DNA of 64,000 bases from Dryocosmus kuriphilus (GCA_038277395.1 CM076192.1:16220299-16284298); one strand, 5' to 3'; positions 1 to 10,799 are shown, numbered from the stretch's first letter. Program-made: numbers and translations. Notes: generated by a model from the sequence alone, not told the origin.

Positions 1-133
1 CATTATTCTATACATAATATTTTATGTCTTGATTTTAGTCCCTTCCTTTTACAAATGTATCTTTTTTAATTGTTTAGAAATATATTCGACTGATGAGGGC
101 TCCAAATGTAACCGAAACGTTTCGACTTTAACA
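1..133 (+). mobile_element. Penelope-like element, 3' end, left part
   Basis: Short 3'-terminal piece of a Penelope-like element (PLE). It has the same layout as the ends of the PLE copies at 4930-7118 and 9895-10905: an AT-rich stretch, then a CTGATGA...GAAACGT block. The element is cut at base 133 by a hAT insertion and resumes at 3000. The coding part must lie upstream, outside the window. The assignment rests on similarity to the other two copies, which do encode PLE proteins. Confidence 0.7.
83..130 (+). ncRNA. candidate hammerhead ribozyme (PLE terminal repeat)
   Basis: The core CTGATGA at 90-96 is followed after 17 bases by GAAACGTT at 114-121. This fits the hammerhead order stem I, CUGANGA, stem II, GAAA, stem III, UH. 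Flanking TCGA at 87-90 and TCGA at 122-125 can form a 4-bp stem I. Stem III is only the self-complementary ACGT, as in dimer-dependent PLE hammerheads. Stem II is weak (GG/CC). Hammerheads in PLE terminal repeats are established knowledge; activity of this decayed copy is not shown. Confidence 0.5.
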
Positions 134-183
134 CAGGCCTGAGATTGTAACTAAAAAGGTGGGGTGGCCCCAAGTTGGTGACC

Positions 184-203
184 GGGGGGGGGGGGGGGGG
201 GGG
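184..203. repeat. poly-G tract (20 bases)
   Basis: Uninterrupted run of G inside the left end of the hAT element, in the 3' non-coding part of the transposase unit. The exact length is likely to be unreliable in any assembly. Confidence 0.95.
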
Positions 204-377
204 AAGACAAAATTGTTATTTTAAAAAATGCTATTATTTATTTATAATAAATAATTTATTATATAATAATTATTATTTTTATACTTGAAACTTTCCACAA
301 TATCCTGAAATACTTGAATCATGACACAGGAACCTGAGGTCAGTGAAAGCAACTTAAATGTAAAGAATAGAATACTC

Positions 378-2250
378 CTACTGGAAAAGAGTCCATATTA
401 ATAAATCTTCGGGATCATATGTTCGCTTCTTTTTTGCTTTTGACTCAGAAGAAATCGCTGAATGGTGCCCTGCAGCTATCCATTTCTTAACGTAAGAAGC
501 TGGTGCAAAATTATGTGCTGGTGGTCCATTCGTTTTGATGAAGAGCAAAGCTGCTAATTTTTTTATGCCGAGGCTGCAGCGATCAACAGTCATGATGAGA
601 TTCATAGCAGTGAAGCCGCGTTCGCAATCAGCAGACAATACTGGGATGCGCTTAGTTGCAGCAATGAGTGGTTGAAGAAGATAAGGTGTAATTTTTCCGC
701 CATTTCCCACAAATTCCCTAAATCTTCTGATAGATTCTCTCTCATTGATGGAGAATCGGCTTGCAAGTCACGTGATGCTTTTTTCCGCAAAAAGTGCATT
801 TTCTATGTCCGCTTCTGACCAAGTGGATGGTTCTAATACTTGTAAGTCCTATAGCAGTAAAGAATAATTATTTTGGCACGCATTCTGCCGTGCCCGTGCA
901 CAATCATTTTTAGCAGCTGCAGTATTAAGTTTACTCGATGTGGTCTGATGAGATGCTTGCGTAGTGAGGAGTCTGGAACGCATATTGTTTGCCAAAGTTT
1001 CATAGAATTTTTTGGCATCAATTTTCAGATTGCACTTTTGTTCTGCATATAGCTGTACGCCTGCAAAAGAGCCAAGTTCGATAGCTTCAATAGCTTCCTT
1101 CGCATGCTTTCCAGGAATTTCTTTTCTTTTCTCGAAAACAGCAATTTGTCTAATAAGGAAATTATGTGCTGAAACAAGCGTCGTACTCTTCCTTTGAAAC
1201 ATTAGAAGCAATTCTGACAATCAAATCAGAGCATCGTAAAGTAAGGCCAAATTGTAGACTAACTCGTGGGATGATAGGCGTGCAGTCAAACCGCGAAACG
1301 TAGCACTTTCCTTAGAGTTGTTTTTGTTGGACTCAGATAAGAAATGTGCATGTAGCGCAGGATATGATACCCAGACGGCTCTCACCAAGCGAACACTTGA
1401 TGCTATCCAACGGGTGTCCAATATTTTACCGATGGTCAAAAGCTGAAAGCAGAGGTCAGAAGCAATGGTTTCCAATTCGCGCGTATTTTTAGGCGATGCA
1501 TGATAATTTGTATAAATTTTATCCATGAAAATCTTGAAATGGTTAATTTCCATGACATCATTAACAGTATCATCAACAGCCTACTCGAGACGGTGAGCAC
1601 TGCAGTGCCATACTATAAGATTTGGGAACAATTCTCGAAGCAGCGTCCTAGGACCAGATTTCCATCCTAACATAGCAGATGCACCGTCTGATACAAAACA
1701 CCCAAAAATATCTCTTAACAAGTCTTCGCTAATTTCATGAGATTTTAGTCAACCTAATAATAACTTTTTTAGACCCTCTGCAGACGCGTCACTCACTTCA
1801 ACCAAATCGAATTGCAAAGTTTGATGTTTACTGCCGGTAAAGTTCCCTTTCAAGTAAATGATCATTGTAGATTTTTTACTTTCAGTTTGGCTTTCGTACA
1901 CAATAATATTTTTTTTTTTCTTTTTCTTTCAATATGTCTACTATTTTCTTCCTCATTTTGCTGCCAATAAATTCTGTTATATTTGTACATGAAAAACGAG
2001 AATGCAGGATTCTCCTAAGATCCACCCCATTTGCCTTTTACAAGTCTATTTCATTTTCGAAGTCAGAAAAACTCTGGCAAGTTTTTGCCTGCTTATATGC
2101 AAAGCGAAATACTTTTTCTGTAGAGGAGTGTTTACTTTTTGTTTGCTCAAGAACACAACTTTGTAAAGTTTTCTTTTTTTGTTCTTCCGAAATCTGTAGT
2201 GCTATTTTATGAAATTGTGAATCTCTATGTTTATAGACTTTGTTGCTCAT
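378..2250 (-). pseudogene. hAT transposase (KIAA1586-like), degenerate
   Basis: Read on the minus strand from about 2250 down to 378, the pieces follow the order of KIAA1586-type hAT transposases. The N-terminal part (2250-2038) has the element-typical segment ending FSDFENEIDL. The middle (about 1870-1560) contains GCFVSDGASAMLG, around the second catalytic Asp, and a WHCSAHRLE block. The block at 1553-1221 (INHFKIFMDKIYTNYHASPKN) follows directly. The C-terminal dimerisation segment has CERGFTAMNLI at 710-378. In-frame stops (for example near 1749 and 1582) and frame changes show it is dead. The product would cut and paste the element through its TIRs. Confidence 0.85.
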
Positions 2251-2999
2251 TTTATATTTTTGGCCTCCACCATTGTTCTAAAAAAGTAAAAAAAAATATT
2301 TGGATGCTCAGCGAATTTTTTTATTTAAAATAGAAAAGTATAGGTTTTTATCAACTCCTAAATATTTACACTTTTAAAATAAAGTTATAAATACATGAAA
2401 GGAGCCAAAAAAGCCCCATTTAGTGTCACTTTGAAAATCATTTATTCATTATTTTTGGAATTTTAAACTGACGATTTTATTTTAGGTTGGTTTCTAAGCA
2501 TAGAAGACTCAAATATGTAGGTAAAAATATATAAGTATATAAGGCAGAAGAGAAATGCAAAAATCCTGATCTGAATTTAACCTCACTTACAGAATCAATA
2601 GAAATTTTAAGGCTTCCTGCAAGAAAACTTGTTAAGTGCATTTGTGTTTGCGGCATTTCAATTTTCGTAATACATTAAGCAGATAATTGCTATCAAAACA
2701 AATGAATCACAAAGATCACAAATTAATGTGCAGGCACAAATTAATTTCAGTTTCGTCTGAGACTCTGAGGTAGACAAGAGAATAATATATTTTGTAATTC
2801 TTGCACCGAATTTAATTTTCATAACCTCTAAAGTTGTTTAAGAACTAGTTTAAGAAATTTTTGAATTCCAGAAATGTGAAATTCAAAGAATTTATAAAAA
2901 AAATTTGCGTTTTAAAAAGAAAGTTGGGGAGGTCCAGCCTAACCTGAAAAAAAGGTGGTGAGGCCGGGCCTCCATGGCCTCCGTACAATCTTAGACCTG

Positions 3000-3085
3000 G
3001 TTTAACCAAGAATTTTATCTTATTTTTATTCTATTTGACCTTTCCAACGTGACTCCGTGAATATATACAATTACAAGGTCGTGAA
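3000..3085 (+). mobile_element. Penelope-like element, 3' end, right part
   Basis: Continuation of the PLE interrupted by the hAT. The segment GACCTTTCCAACGTGAC at 3037-3053 matches the minus strand of 4961-4977 in the PLE at 4930-7118 at 16 of 17 bases, and it lies at a comparable distance from the hammerhead core once the hAT is removed. This supports both the PLE identity and the hAT boundaries. Confidence 0.7.
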
Positions 3086-3099
3086 TTATATACTTTCAA

Positions 3100-3660
3100 C
3101 AAGTCGTAATAGTATGTTCTAGGCAACAATATAAAGAAATCCACTTTTCAGCAAAACTATGCAAGATATGAGAAAATATTAAGGAGCCTTAAATAAAATA
3201 ATTTCTTTTGTAATTTTAAATAAAATTCAAATTTAATAATCTCATCAAAAGTAGGTGTTTTGAAAGTTTAAGACCTAAGTTACGAAAACCGAGCACGATG
3301 TGCGAGGACTAAAAACATCCGAGCGCGAAGCGCAAGGCTTATATATATCGGAGCGCGAATTGCGAACATCACCGGATCGCGCGCTGGTTAACGAACCTGT
3401 CTTTCTTTTCACGCCTTAAAGAAAAGTCTCAAAGCGCAATCCAGGCGATTAGTCCTTTGAAAGTTATCGTGCTAACAGACAACAACGACAACGACAATAA
3501 CGACAGACAGACACCAACGTAAAACATATTTTTTGTATTCAGGGTGCCTCGAAGCATCGAGATTTCATGAAATTCGCGAAAGTCAGTTGTTTTCATATAT
3601 AAATGATACCTTCTCATTGAGGTGAGAATATAAAAATACAGAAAACTCAACTTCGAAAAT
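3100..3660 (-). repeat. dispersed repeat R1, copy 1
   Basis: The minus strand of this block matches two plus-strand copies at 34610-35060 and 35180-35830. Shared landmarks are a segment with CACTTTTCAGCAAAACTATG, a CAACGACAACGACAA run, GTTAGCACGATAACTTT, and TTTCATGAAATCTCGA. It contains no convincing ORF; a 73-codon frame at 3429-3650 is not conserved in the other copies. Class unknown: it may be a non-autonomous DNA element or a satellite-like unit. Confidence 0.7.
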
Positions 3661-4425
3661 TTTCAGGTTTAATTCCTTTAAACCAGCAACCTTTCATTTG
3701 TATACAGTCGTTTAAAATTAAAAATCAGACAATGGATATCTAAAACTGAGTAAATGTAATTTTTTTTTGTTAAAGCTCTTTCTGCTTTAACAAATACATT
3801 TTTATCACATGTCTTGCATTGCGTACTCGATTAATAAGGTGTGTTCAAAACGTGAACATTCTCTATATTATGTTAATCTCTGCAATAAATGTATGTTATA
3901 TGAATTTCTGTATCTCGGTCCGGGACTGCTTTCAGATTTTGCAAAATGAAGTACAAATTTGATTTTTCTATTATGATTCGAATATTTGTTATTTATTTCA
4001 CATTAATTCCTATTCGCAGCTACCCTGGAAAATGTACCATTTCAATAAATATGTATTATTATTGTACAATCTATAATATGCACAGATATTGAAAGATACG
4101 TGATTTAATTTTTTTTTTTATAAATAAAAAAGTATATATACAGTTTTAATGAAATGATACTTTACTCATGGCATTCGCTATCCGCCACCTGCGCCCCCCT
4201 AGTAACTGAGGTTCGCCCTAGCAAAAATTGGGTTTGTATGTACATAAAACTTAACTTTATAGGAATTTTTTATAGGAAGTTTTAAAATCAATATTTTTTT
4301 TTGTAACTGCATTTTTTTGCCTTGTTGGGTCCGATTTATATTCTAAATGTGATTTAAAGTTAAGTGAGAACTTATATTTAAGTAATAATAGAAACGAAAA
4401 AAATTAAGTTTAGATGTATGTGCAA
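3661..4425. other. AT-rich stretch, no gene seen
   Basis: AT-rich sequence with no ORF of note, no repeat I can pair elsewhere in the window and no RNA motif recognised. Confidence 0.6.
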
Positions 4426-4720
4426 GGTCTGTCCGAAAAGTATCCGGAATACCTTCATATGCTCACGTTGGCGTAATTCTTCGTCATCCGGCGAGTGACA
4501 TCCTTCAAAGTAGTCCCCATTTGATTGAACGACGCGCTCCCAGCGGTGTTTCCACTTCCTGAAGCAGTCCTGGAAGTCAGTTTTCGAAATAGGCTAGTAA
4601 TTACCTCTGTCGCGCTGCGTTCGTGCCATCTCTTGGATTTCATTTCAAATAGTAAGGTATCCGTAGCCGCCCGCGACCGGCTAACGCGTGTATTTAAACA
4701 TATGGAAGTGTGCACGTGAA
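4426..4720 (-). pseudogene. mariner-type element fragment, internally deleted
   Basis: On the minus strand, codons from about 4572 down to 4430 read like the C-terminus of a mariner transposase, including CFRKWKHRWERVVQSNGDYF, and run into GTCCGAAAAGTATCCGGA-type sequence resembling a terminal repeat. Upstream (4720-4580) is TTTAAATACACGCGTTAGCC-type non-coding sequence rather than the catalytic core. This suggests a 5' end joined directly to a 3' end, a MITE-like deletion derivative. Without the D,D34D core it cannot transpose itself. Confidence 0.7.
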
Positions 4721-5011
4721 ATTAATTTTCCCAAAGTTTTTCCACTAGTCTAAATATCGTACTTTTAACAAAAAATGGGTATTATATTATGATCAGGATT
4801 TCAGGAAGTAGACACAAGCATTTTTCGGCCTAAAAGTTTGAGACAAGGCAAAAAAAACTAATAAAAGGCTTTCATGTTAACAAGGTTGAAGAAGAATCCC
4901 ACAAGAGATTTAACACTAAAATAACTGGAAAAGTTATTAGACCTACATATATCAAAATAAGTCACGTTGCAAAGGTCATACAAATAAAAGTCAAATATTA
5001 CTTTAATAGTC

Positions 5012-5056
5012 CTTAGAGACGTTTCGGCATCTGATGTGTGCCCTCTTCAGTCATAT
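5012..5056 (-). ncRNA. candidate hammerhead ribozyme (PLE)
   Basis: On the minus strand CTGAAGA (5050-5044) is followed by an 18-base hairpin segment (GGCA pairing with TGCC) and GAAACGTC (5025-5018). The core matches CUGANGA...GAAA...GUC. Stem III is the palindromic ACGT, as in PLE hammerheads thought to work as dimers. Stem I is short (2 bp, then mismatches). It lies in the 3' non-coding region of the minus-strand PLE copy. Confidence 0.6.
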
Positions 5057-5442
5057 TTATTTCTAGAAATACATACAAATTTCCAAAAAAACATCATAAA
5101 ATAAAAGGATTTAAAAAATTAAAAATCAACCAAAAGGTTAGAAATAACAAAATTAGCAACGAAGAAAACATACCTGATAGATGTAAAAAACCAATATAAT
5201 ACTTTTACGAAGTGTCGAAGAATAAAAACTTCTTTTGTAAAAGCTCAATAATTTAAAAACTTAACAGTTTAAAGAAACCAAAACCAAAATAAAACAGTTT
5301 TAAGTTAAAGACGGACAATAACATAAAGAGTCTACGACGGATGACAGTGTCAGACTAGCGAAATAAACTGAGGAAATTTTAAACCTTAAAACCCAAAACA
5401 GTCGGTAAGAAAACTGTGTTGATGGTAATGTAGGAAACCATT

Positions 5443-5800
5443 TTATATTAAGTTTGCAAGAGGTAAGTATTCCTCTGGAAAAACATTATGTTCAAATCTG
5501 ATGTTAACATTGTTTTTAGTTTTACTAATGAAGAAATTTTCAACTATTTTTCTTCGGGCTGTGTTATGTTCTATTGTGAGAATTTTGTAATTTTCAAAAT
5601 CAAAATGATGTCCTGAATCTAAATAATGCTCATAAAGAGCAGTATGGTTCGAAGTGCTTGGATTTTTAATCGAGTTTTCATGCTCACGAGTTCTAGTCTC
5701 AATCGACCTGCCAGTTTCACCTATGTAGGAAGAATCGCAGTCTTTACAATTATATTTGTAAACTACTCCTGAAAATTTACTTTTAGGAAGAGGATCTTTG
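5443..5800 (-). pseudogene. PLE GIY-YIG endonuclease domain (inverted copy)
   Basis: Encodes the C-terminal GIY-YIG domain of a PLE: KSKFSGVVYKYNCKDC gives the GIY-equivalent segment, followed by SSYIGETGRS (YIG), a basic RTREHENS helix and a C-terminal NFFISK segment. Only the end of the polyprotein is present. The frame runs into the inversion junction near 5810, where the other strand begins coding. The YIG glycine is intact here, unlike in the plus-strand copy. In intact PLEs this domain nicks DNA for target-primed reverse transcription. Confidence 0.85.
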
Positions 5801-6547
5801 AGGTTAATTGTTAAGGTCTTAAGGTTAATTGTTTCTACTATCAATGGACCTACTTACAATCTTTCTAAATTTATTTCCAAGATCCTTAATAACATTATTG
5901 GCAAAACTCCATATCATGTTACCGATAGTTTATCTTTTACTCAAAAAATAAAGCATCAAATAATTCCATCAGATTATGTTTTAGTCTCTCTAGACGTAGT
6001 TTCGATGTTTAATTGTATTCCGATCTCCAGTGTTTTGAGCTGCATTGAATCGAAGTGGTTGGAAATTAGAAAGTTTACAAGCATTCCAATGGACAAATTT
6101 ATTGAACTAGTTATTTTATGTTTAAATTCAACCTTTTTTAAATTTAATGATTTGACATACAAACAAGTTTCCGGCCTAGCAATGGGTTCACCTCTTTCTC
6201 CTGCAGCTACCAACTTATTTATGGAAAATTTAGAATCCGTTTGTTTACTCTCTTTACCTTTTTCAATTCCATTTTATTTTAGGTACGTTGATGACATAAT
6301 CACTGCGGTTCCTCATGATAAAATAGACTTAATTCTGAACACATTTAATGCTTATAACCCTAATGTTAATTTTACAATAGAAGTGGAAAATAACTTTCAA
6401 ATCAGTTTCTTAGATATTTTAATCATACGTAAAGAGAACGAGTTAAGAATTGATTGCTACCACAAGCCTACTTGGTCTGGAAGATACCTTAATTTCAACT
6501 CTTCTCATCCTAACGTCCATAAAATCAGAGTAATCTTTTATGAATAA
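5798..6547 (+). CDS. PLE reverse transcriptase, 5'-truncated
   Basis: About 249 codons of Penelope-type reverse transcriptase, related to telomerase RT. Visible motifs in order: SLDVVSMFNCIP (motif A Asp), GLAMGSPLSPAATNLFMENLE-type motif B, FRYVDDIITAV (motif C, YVDD intact), FLDILI, and HKPTWSGRYLNFNSSHP. The first dozen codons come from the inversion junction rather than from RT, and the N-terminal third of a normal PLE RT is missing. The frame ends at 6547 in a deletion-type break just before the endonuclease part. Motifs look intact, but the protein is partial. Confidence 0.85.
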   Translation: MRLIVKVLRLIVSTINGPTYNLSKFISKILNNIIGKTPYHVTDSLSFTQKIKHQIIPSDYVLVSLDVVSMFNCIPISSVLSCIESKWLEIRKFTSIPMDKFIELVILCLNSTFFKFNDLTYKQVSGLAMGSPLSPAATNLFMENLESVCLLSLPFSIPFYFRYVDDIITAVPHDKIDLILNTFNAYNPNVNFTIEVENNFQISFLDILIIRKENELRIDCYHKPTWSGRYLNFNSSHPNVHKIRVIFYE

Positions 6548-7061
6548 AAATACAAATAATAACGACACTAATAACTCAATCGACTTAGAAGTTTGTCCTT
6601 ATATAAAAAATTTATCAGAAAAAATACAACAAATTTTAAGAATTCATAATATAAAGACAATTTTCAAACCAGTTAATAAATTTTCCAACTTTTTTGATAA
6701 TCTCAAAGATCCTCTTCCTAAGAGTAAATTTTCAGGAGTAGTTTACAAATATAATTGTAAAGACTGTGATTCTTCCTACATATGTGAAACTGGCAGGTCG
6801 ATTGAGACTAGAACTCGTGAGCATGAAAACTCGATTAAAAATCCAAGCACTTCGAATCATACTGCTCTTTCTGAGCATTATTTAGATTCAGGACATCATT
6901 TTGATTTTGAGAATTACAAAATTCTCGCAATAGAACATAACACAGCCCGAAGAAAAATAGTTGAAAATTTCTTCATTAGTAAAACTCAAAACAATGTTAA
7001 CATCAGATTTGAACATAATGTTTTTCCAGAGGAATACTTACCTCTTGCAAACTTAATATAA
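6540..7061 (+). CDS. PLE linker and GIY-YIG endonuclease
   Basis: 173 codons: an Asn-rich start, a linker (CPYIKNLSEKIQQILR), then the GIY-YIG domain ending LPLANLI. It overlaps the end of the RT frame by a few bases in another frame, so RT and endonuclease are now separated by a frameshift. The core motif reads SSYICETGRS: the glycine of YIG has become cysteine, while the inverted copy at 5443-5800 keeps it. This copy is probably inactive. A nearly identical 3' UTR follows for about 55 bases. Confidence 0.85.
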   Translation: MNKNTNNNDTNNSIDLEVCPYIKNLSEKIQQILRIHNIKTIFKPVNKFSNFFDNLKDPLPKSKFSGVVYKYNCKDCDSSYICETGRSIETRTREHENSIKNPSTSNHTALSEHYLDSGHHFDFENYKILAIEHNTARRKIVENFFISKTQNNVNIRFEHNVFPEEYLPLANLI

Positions 7062-7118
7062 AATGGTTTTCCTACATTACCATCAACACAGTTTTCTTAC
7101 CGACTGTTTTGGGTTTTT

Positions 7119-8459
7119 TTATTTTATCTTTATCCACCTTCCGCGACCCTTCCACTCATTCCTCCCACATACCAACTGCCTCAAATTCTCACACCCGTCC
7201 CATCACTATCAGCGCCGGAAACGGAAGCCCAAAAAAAAAATATTGTCAAAAAATTCGAGTTTTTAAATTAATTTTCTACCTTCAAGACAGAACTAATTTC
7301 CAAAATTGTACATGAAAAATAAGGAAAAATTGCTAACTTTATATGAAAAGTTTATTTGGTAACATAAATGAAAATAATATAAATGAACAAGAAATTCCGA
7401 AAAAATGAATAAATTTCGTATTTTTACGCTCGAAGTTATATATGTAGATAAATTGATCAAGAATTAGGGACAAATATCAGTTTTGTTGGAAAAGTATATT
7501 CCATGATTTAAATGGAAAGAAATTCAGCAAATGAAATCAAAAATGAAGCGGAAAAAAATCCGAAAAAAATTTCCATTTTGTTAGATTAATTTCCAAGATT
7601 GTACAGAAAAAATTGGGTAAAATTGTAAATATTCTGGGAAGAGTATAGTTTTTAAGTTACAGGAAAAAAATCCGAAAATAATAAGCGAAAGTTTCAAAAA
7701 TTAAAGAGGAAAAATGATGCAATTGTGCAAAATGGCTAGTTTAATATAAAGCGTATATGGCATAATTAAAATTGATAAAATTTAAAAAAAAAAATTAATA
7801 ATTTCGTATTCTTTATTCTCGAATAGTTTTAAAATTGCTTATTCTAGCGTCAAAGAATATGTCGCATTAAGAAAGCCTATTTTAAAATACGTTTGCAAAA
7901 AAAGTTATTCCTGTCAAAAGTGACCTTAAAATAAAAAGTCAATCATATATAGTCATAATATACTGCAGTTAATTTAATTCATACTAAATACACAAATAAG
8001 ATTTCTTATTACTTGCTTCAAATCACAGTCAAATCAACTTCATCAATGCGCGCTTTTTTTCTGTGTTCAGTGCAATCTCAAAAAATTTCTTGGATTCATG
8101 ATTATCATTTTCTAGCACACTTAAAAAGGAATCGTTAAAAGCATCTATGTATTTTTATCCGCTATAGAATTAGTATTAGATTTAAGTATAGAATTTCCAA
8201 CCTTTTGTATCACAGCGAGTTTATTTTCTTCTGTAGAGATTGGCAAAGCATTTCAAAGCTTTACTGCGTATTTAGACTTTCACACGCTATAAAACGAGTT
8301 TATATTTTTTCCAGCGTTGGGTGAATTGAATTGAAATGGGCTATCTTGCCCTAGGTGTCAAGATAGCTATGTTAAGACTGTTTGTGGAAAACACAGGTAA
8401 AAATAATAACACTGAATTATTGGAAAAAGCCATAGCGGTATAAGAAAACCCAGATTTAT
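7119..8459. other. AT-rich stretch, no gene seen
   Basis: Long AT-rich stretch. 7140-7220 is somewhat more GC-rich but holds only short frames. No motif, TIR pair or similarity to other parts of the window was recognised. It may be eroded PLE 3' sequence and unique DNA. Confidence 0.55.
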
Positions 8460-9209
8460 TTTATGAAAGTAAAACTAAGATCACACGAACGACATCGCAC
8501 ACAAGAGATTTTAAACTGGAGCGAAAGGCTAGCTCGCAAGGCAGCGGCATCCTTTCTCTCCACCCACATTCATTCACTTTCATTCAATCCTTTTGTTACT
8601 TTTTTCTGCTTAAATGCGATGCTGTTTTGTCGCGTTGTGATGAAAGAATTATGGATTCTCTTGTTGGGTACCCTAGCGAAAGCTTCGGATTGAAATTCAT
8701 TCCGAACCAACCCAAATTATTCCGATTCATTCCGCGATCTGTTTCCGAGCCACTCCGAATCTATCCGAAGCAATTTTTCAATACTTTTCAATCCGTGCGT
8801 CAACTCCAAATTCAATCTGAAGCTCACCTTTCTTCCAAATACTTCCTCGAACTCGTGCTTTTGGGAGAGACATATTTGGTTCAACTTCGGACTAGATCGG
8901 AATGGAAACTGTTTAGTTCGGAAACAAGTAACGGAATAAAGAGGATTCAAAAGAATAGAATTTTTTTCTATCCGAAACTTTCGCCAGAGTTGTCACGGTG
9001 TGACGAAAGAATCGCTGATTCTTTTGTTAGGTTATCGAAACGATAAAGTTCGCGAGGGATCTCCGCACGCTCCTTGTTGGTGCGAATCGCACGGTACCGC
9101 GGGAGAAGCGCTTGACACGTGCTGCCATCTCTCGCCACGCTTACGTGGATTCGTCCAACGACACACTCATACCAGCACTCGCGCACAATTTCGATATCAC
9201 GATGTAACA
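8460..9209 (-). mobile_element. probable BEL/Pao 3' LTR (left limit uncertain)
   Basis: On the minus strand TGTTACATCGTGATATCG begins at 9209, right after a purine-rich GCCGGGAGTA. That is the layout of a polypurine tract followed by a BEL/Pao 3' LTR, and the coding end of a BEL integrase lies upstream at 9446-9830. Two related internal blocks occur (8626-8690 and 8994-9050, both containing GATGAAAGAAT/GACGAAAGAAT and GATTCT). A 139-codon plus-strand frame lies here, but it falls inside the LTR and is probably chance. I could not fix the low-coordinate end. Confidence 0.5.
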
Positions 9210-9445
9210 TACTCCCGGCGCAAGCTGCGGAACAGAGTTGAGATATAGTGTAAAGCAGATTAAGTGATCAATACAAGTAGATAAATTATACAGGTAAACA
9301 TATTTACACACCTTAATCTATATTAACTGGAATCCTTAATTTACTCGACAGTCGGAAGACTGGACAAGTAGAGGGTGTCAGCTTCCGTTGGAGAGACTGC
9401 TCCGTTGATTTGGATCTATGATCACAAAGATTAAATTAAACTGAA

Positions 9446-9830
9446 TCAAAGAATTAGAAGATAATTGACGTGTGAACAACTATGTACAGAGCTTATCGCC
9501 TCAGGAATAGGGAAAATACAAAGACGGGTAATGCTGCACTTGTACAGGCCGCTCGCAGTTTTGACCGATTCCATTCGGGCGATGCCGTCGCTCCCAGGAA
9601 AAACCTCGAGGATCACCTCCAGCGGCCATCTTGTGCATCCAAGATTATTCTCCATTGAGATGAACACCGAACCAGGTTTTAACTCGGCAGTGATTTCGTG
9701 CCATTTTTGTCGAGTTTGAAGTTCGTTCAGATACTCCTTATGCCAGGTATTCTGGAAGTCCTGTCGAGCCTTGGTGATGAAATTGTAGGTTGACAGTCGG
9801 TTATCAGGAACTGAAACGAGATTTTTCTCA
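9446..9830 (-). pseudogene. BEL/Pao polyprotein, integrase C-terminus (DUF5641-type)
   Basis: The minus strand reads FQNTWHKEYLNELQTRQKWH, then PGSVFISMENNLGCTRWPLE, then VILEVFPGSDGIARM and CSITRLCIFPI. This is the C-terminal region of BEL/Pao integrases (WPLGRV..V.PG.DG.VR...VKT). Only about 125 codons remain. The 5' side is cut near 9840, where a Penelope-like element abuts. Nothing of RT, RNase H or the integrase core is left. It belongs with the probable LTR at 8460-9209. Confidence 0.85.
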
Positions 9831-9894
9831 GGTAAGAAATTGAAAAATCTTCTTATCGGTACATAATTGCCATAAAATAGGAGTTATAACTGGT

Positions 9895-10550
9895 TTGTTT
9901 TTCAGAATGTTCAGAATATGTGATGTTGAATTTAGAACTAAGAATATTAATTTAATAATGAAAACGCTAAAAAATAATGGATATCCAATCTATCTTATCA
10001 AGAATTCTTTAAAAAAAGAAACTGATCATTTTTATAATTCGGAAAAAAAAACTCTTCATATAAAATTAATCAAAATAATTCTAACAATTTCATTGATTTT
10101 ACTGTTTGTCCATACATTAAAGGTTTATCTGAGAAAATCGAATTAATTGTGAAAAAATATAAGATTAAAACCATTTATAAGCCCGTTAATAAAGTCTCAA
10201 AATTATTTAATAACCTCAAAGATTCATTTCCTAAAAACAAACTCTCTGGAGTGATCTATAAATATGATTGTAAAGACTGTGATTCTGTCTATGTTGGAGA
10301 AACTGGTAGATATATTGAGATTCATAATCGAGAACATGCCAATTCTATCAAAAATTTGAACACATCCAACCATACTGCTTTGGTTCAACAATATTTGGAC
10401 ACTGGCCACAATTTTGATTTCGATAATTTTAACATTTTGAATATTGAAAACAATATCGGACGACGTAAGGTTATTGAAAATTTTTTTATCAGTAAAGTAT
10501 CCAACACTGTATACTCTAGTTATGAACATAACATTTTTCCCTCGACTTAG
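9895..10550 (+). pseudogene. PLE RT tail and GIY-YIG endonuclease, frameshifted
   Basis: The first frame (9895-10146) carries the post-RT linker (IKNSLKKETDHFYN). A frame change near 10140 leads into KKYKIKTIYKPVNKVSKLFN and then GVIYKYDCKDCDSVYVGETG, the GIY-YIG core with YVG in place of YIG. The domain continues through NREHANSIKNLNTSNHT to NFFISK, with conserved spacing. The C-terminus ends in a stop at 10550. Similarity to the copy at 6540-7061 is evident over the whole domain. Confidence 0.8.
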
Positions 10551-10799
10551 AAACCTTTAGTTAAATTAAATTGATGAATTCCCTATTCTACCTACAAAAT
10601 TTCTTTACCTTCTCATTTGGGAACTTATTTTTTTTTAAAAACATTATACTGTCATCATTTCAATATAGGTATGTACTTTATGTTCTATCTTAGAATTGTA
10701 CAAATAACTGTTTATATTTTTATTTTACTTCTTACTGCTTATATAAAAAAACTTTTAAAGACTAAATATTATCATACATTTTTTGTATAGAATAATAAA

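Larger units (their letters stand above)
134..2999 (-). mobile_element. hAT superfamily DNA transposon with TIRs and 8-bp TSD
   Basis: Terminal inverted repeats are CAGGCCTGAGATTGTA at 134-149 and the reverse complement of CAGGTCTAAGATTGTA at 2984-2999 (14 of 16 match). Eight-base flanks, CTTTAACA at 126-133 and GTTTAACC at 3000-3007, share TTTAAC, which suits an aged hAT 8-bp target duplication. The element is about 2.87 kb and carries a degenerate transposase on the minus strand (378-2250). It splits a PLE end, so it is younger than that PLE. A G-homopolymer lies just inside its left end. Confidence 0.85.
4930..7118 (+). mobile_element. Penelope-like element with inverted 3'-end duplication
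   Basis: The plus-strand body (5798-7061) encodes a PLE reverse transcriptase followed by a GIY-YIG endonuclease. The left part (4930-5825) is a minus-strand copy of the same 3' end: GIY-YIG codons (5443-5800), 3' UTR and a hammerhead-like motif at 5012-5056. The two copies pair as about 400-bp inverted repeats (5390-5800 against 6705-7118), including about 55 bases of shared 3' UTR. Tail-to-tail and head-to-head partial copies are a known habit of PLE insertions. The RT is 5'-truncated. Confidence 0.85.

Noticed and set aside
8627..9046. 139-codon plus-strand ORF as a gene
   Set aside because: It overlaps the probable BEL/Pao LTR on the other strand, shows no domain, and contains internal DNA repeats.
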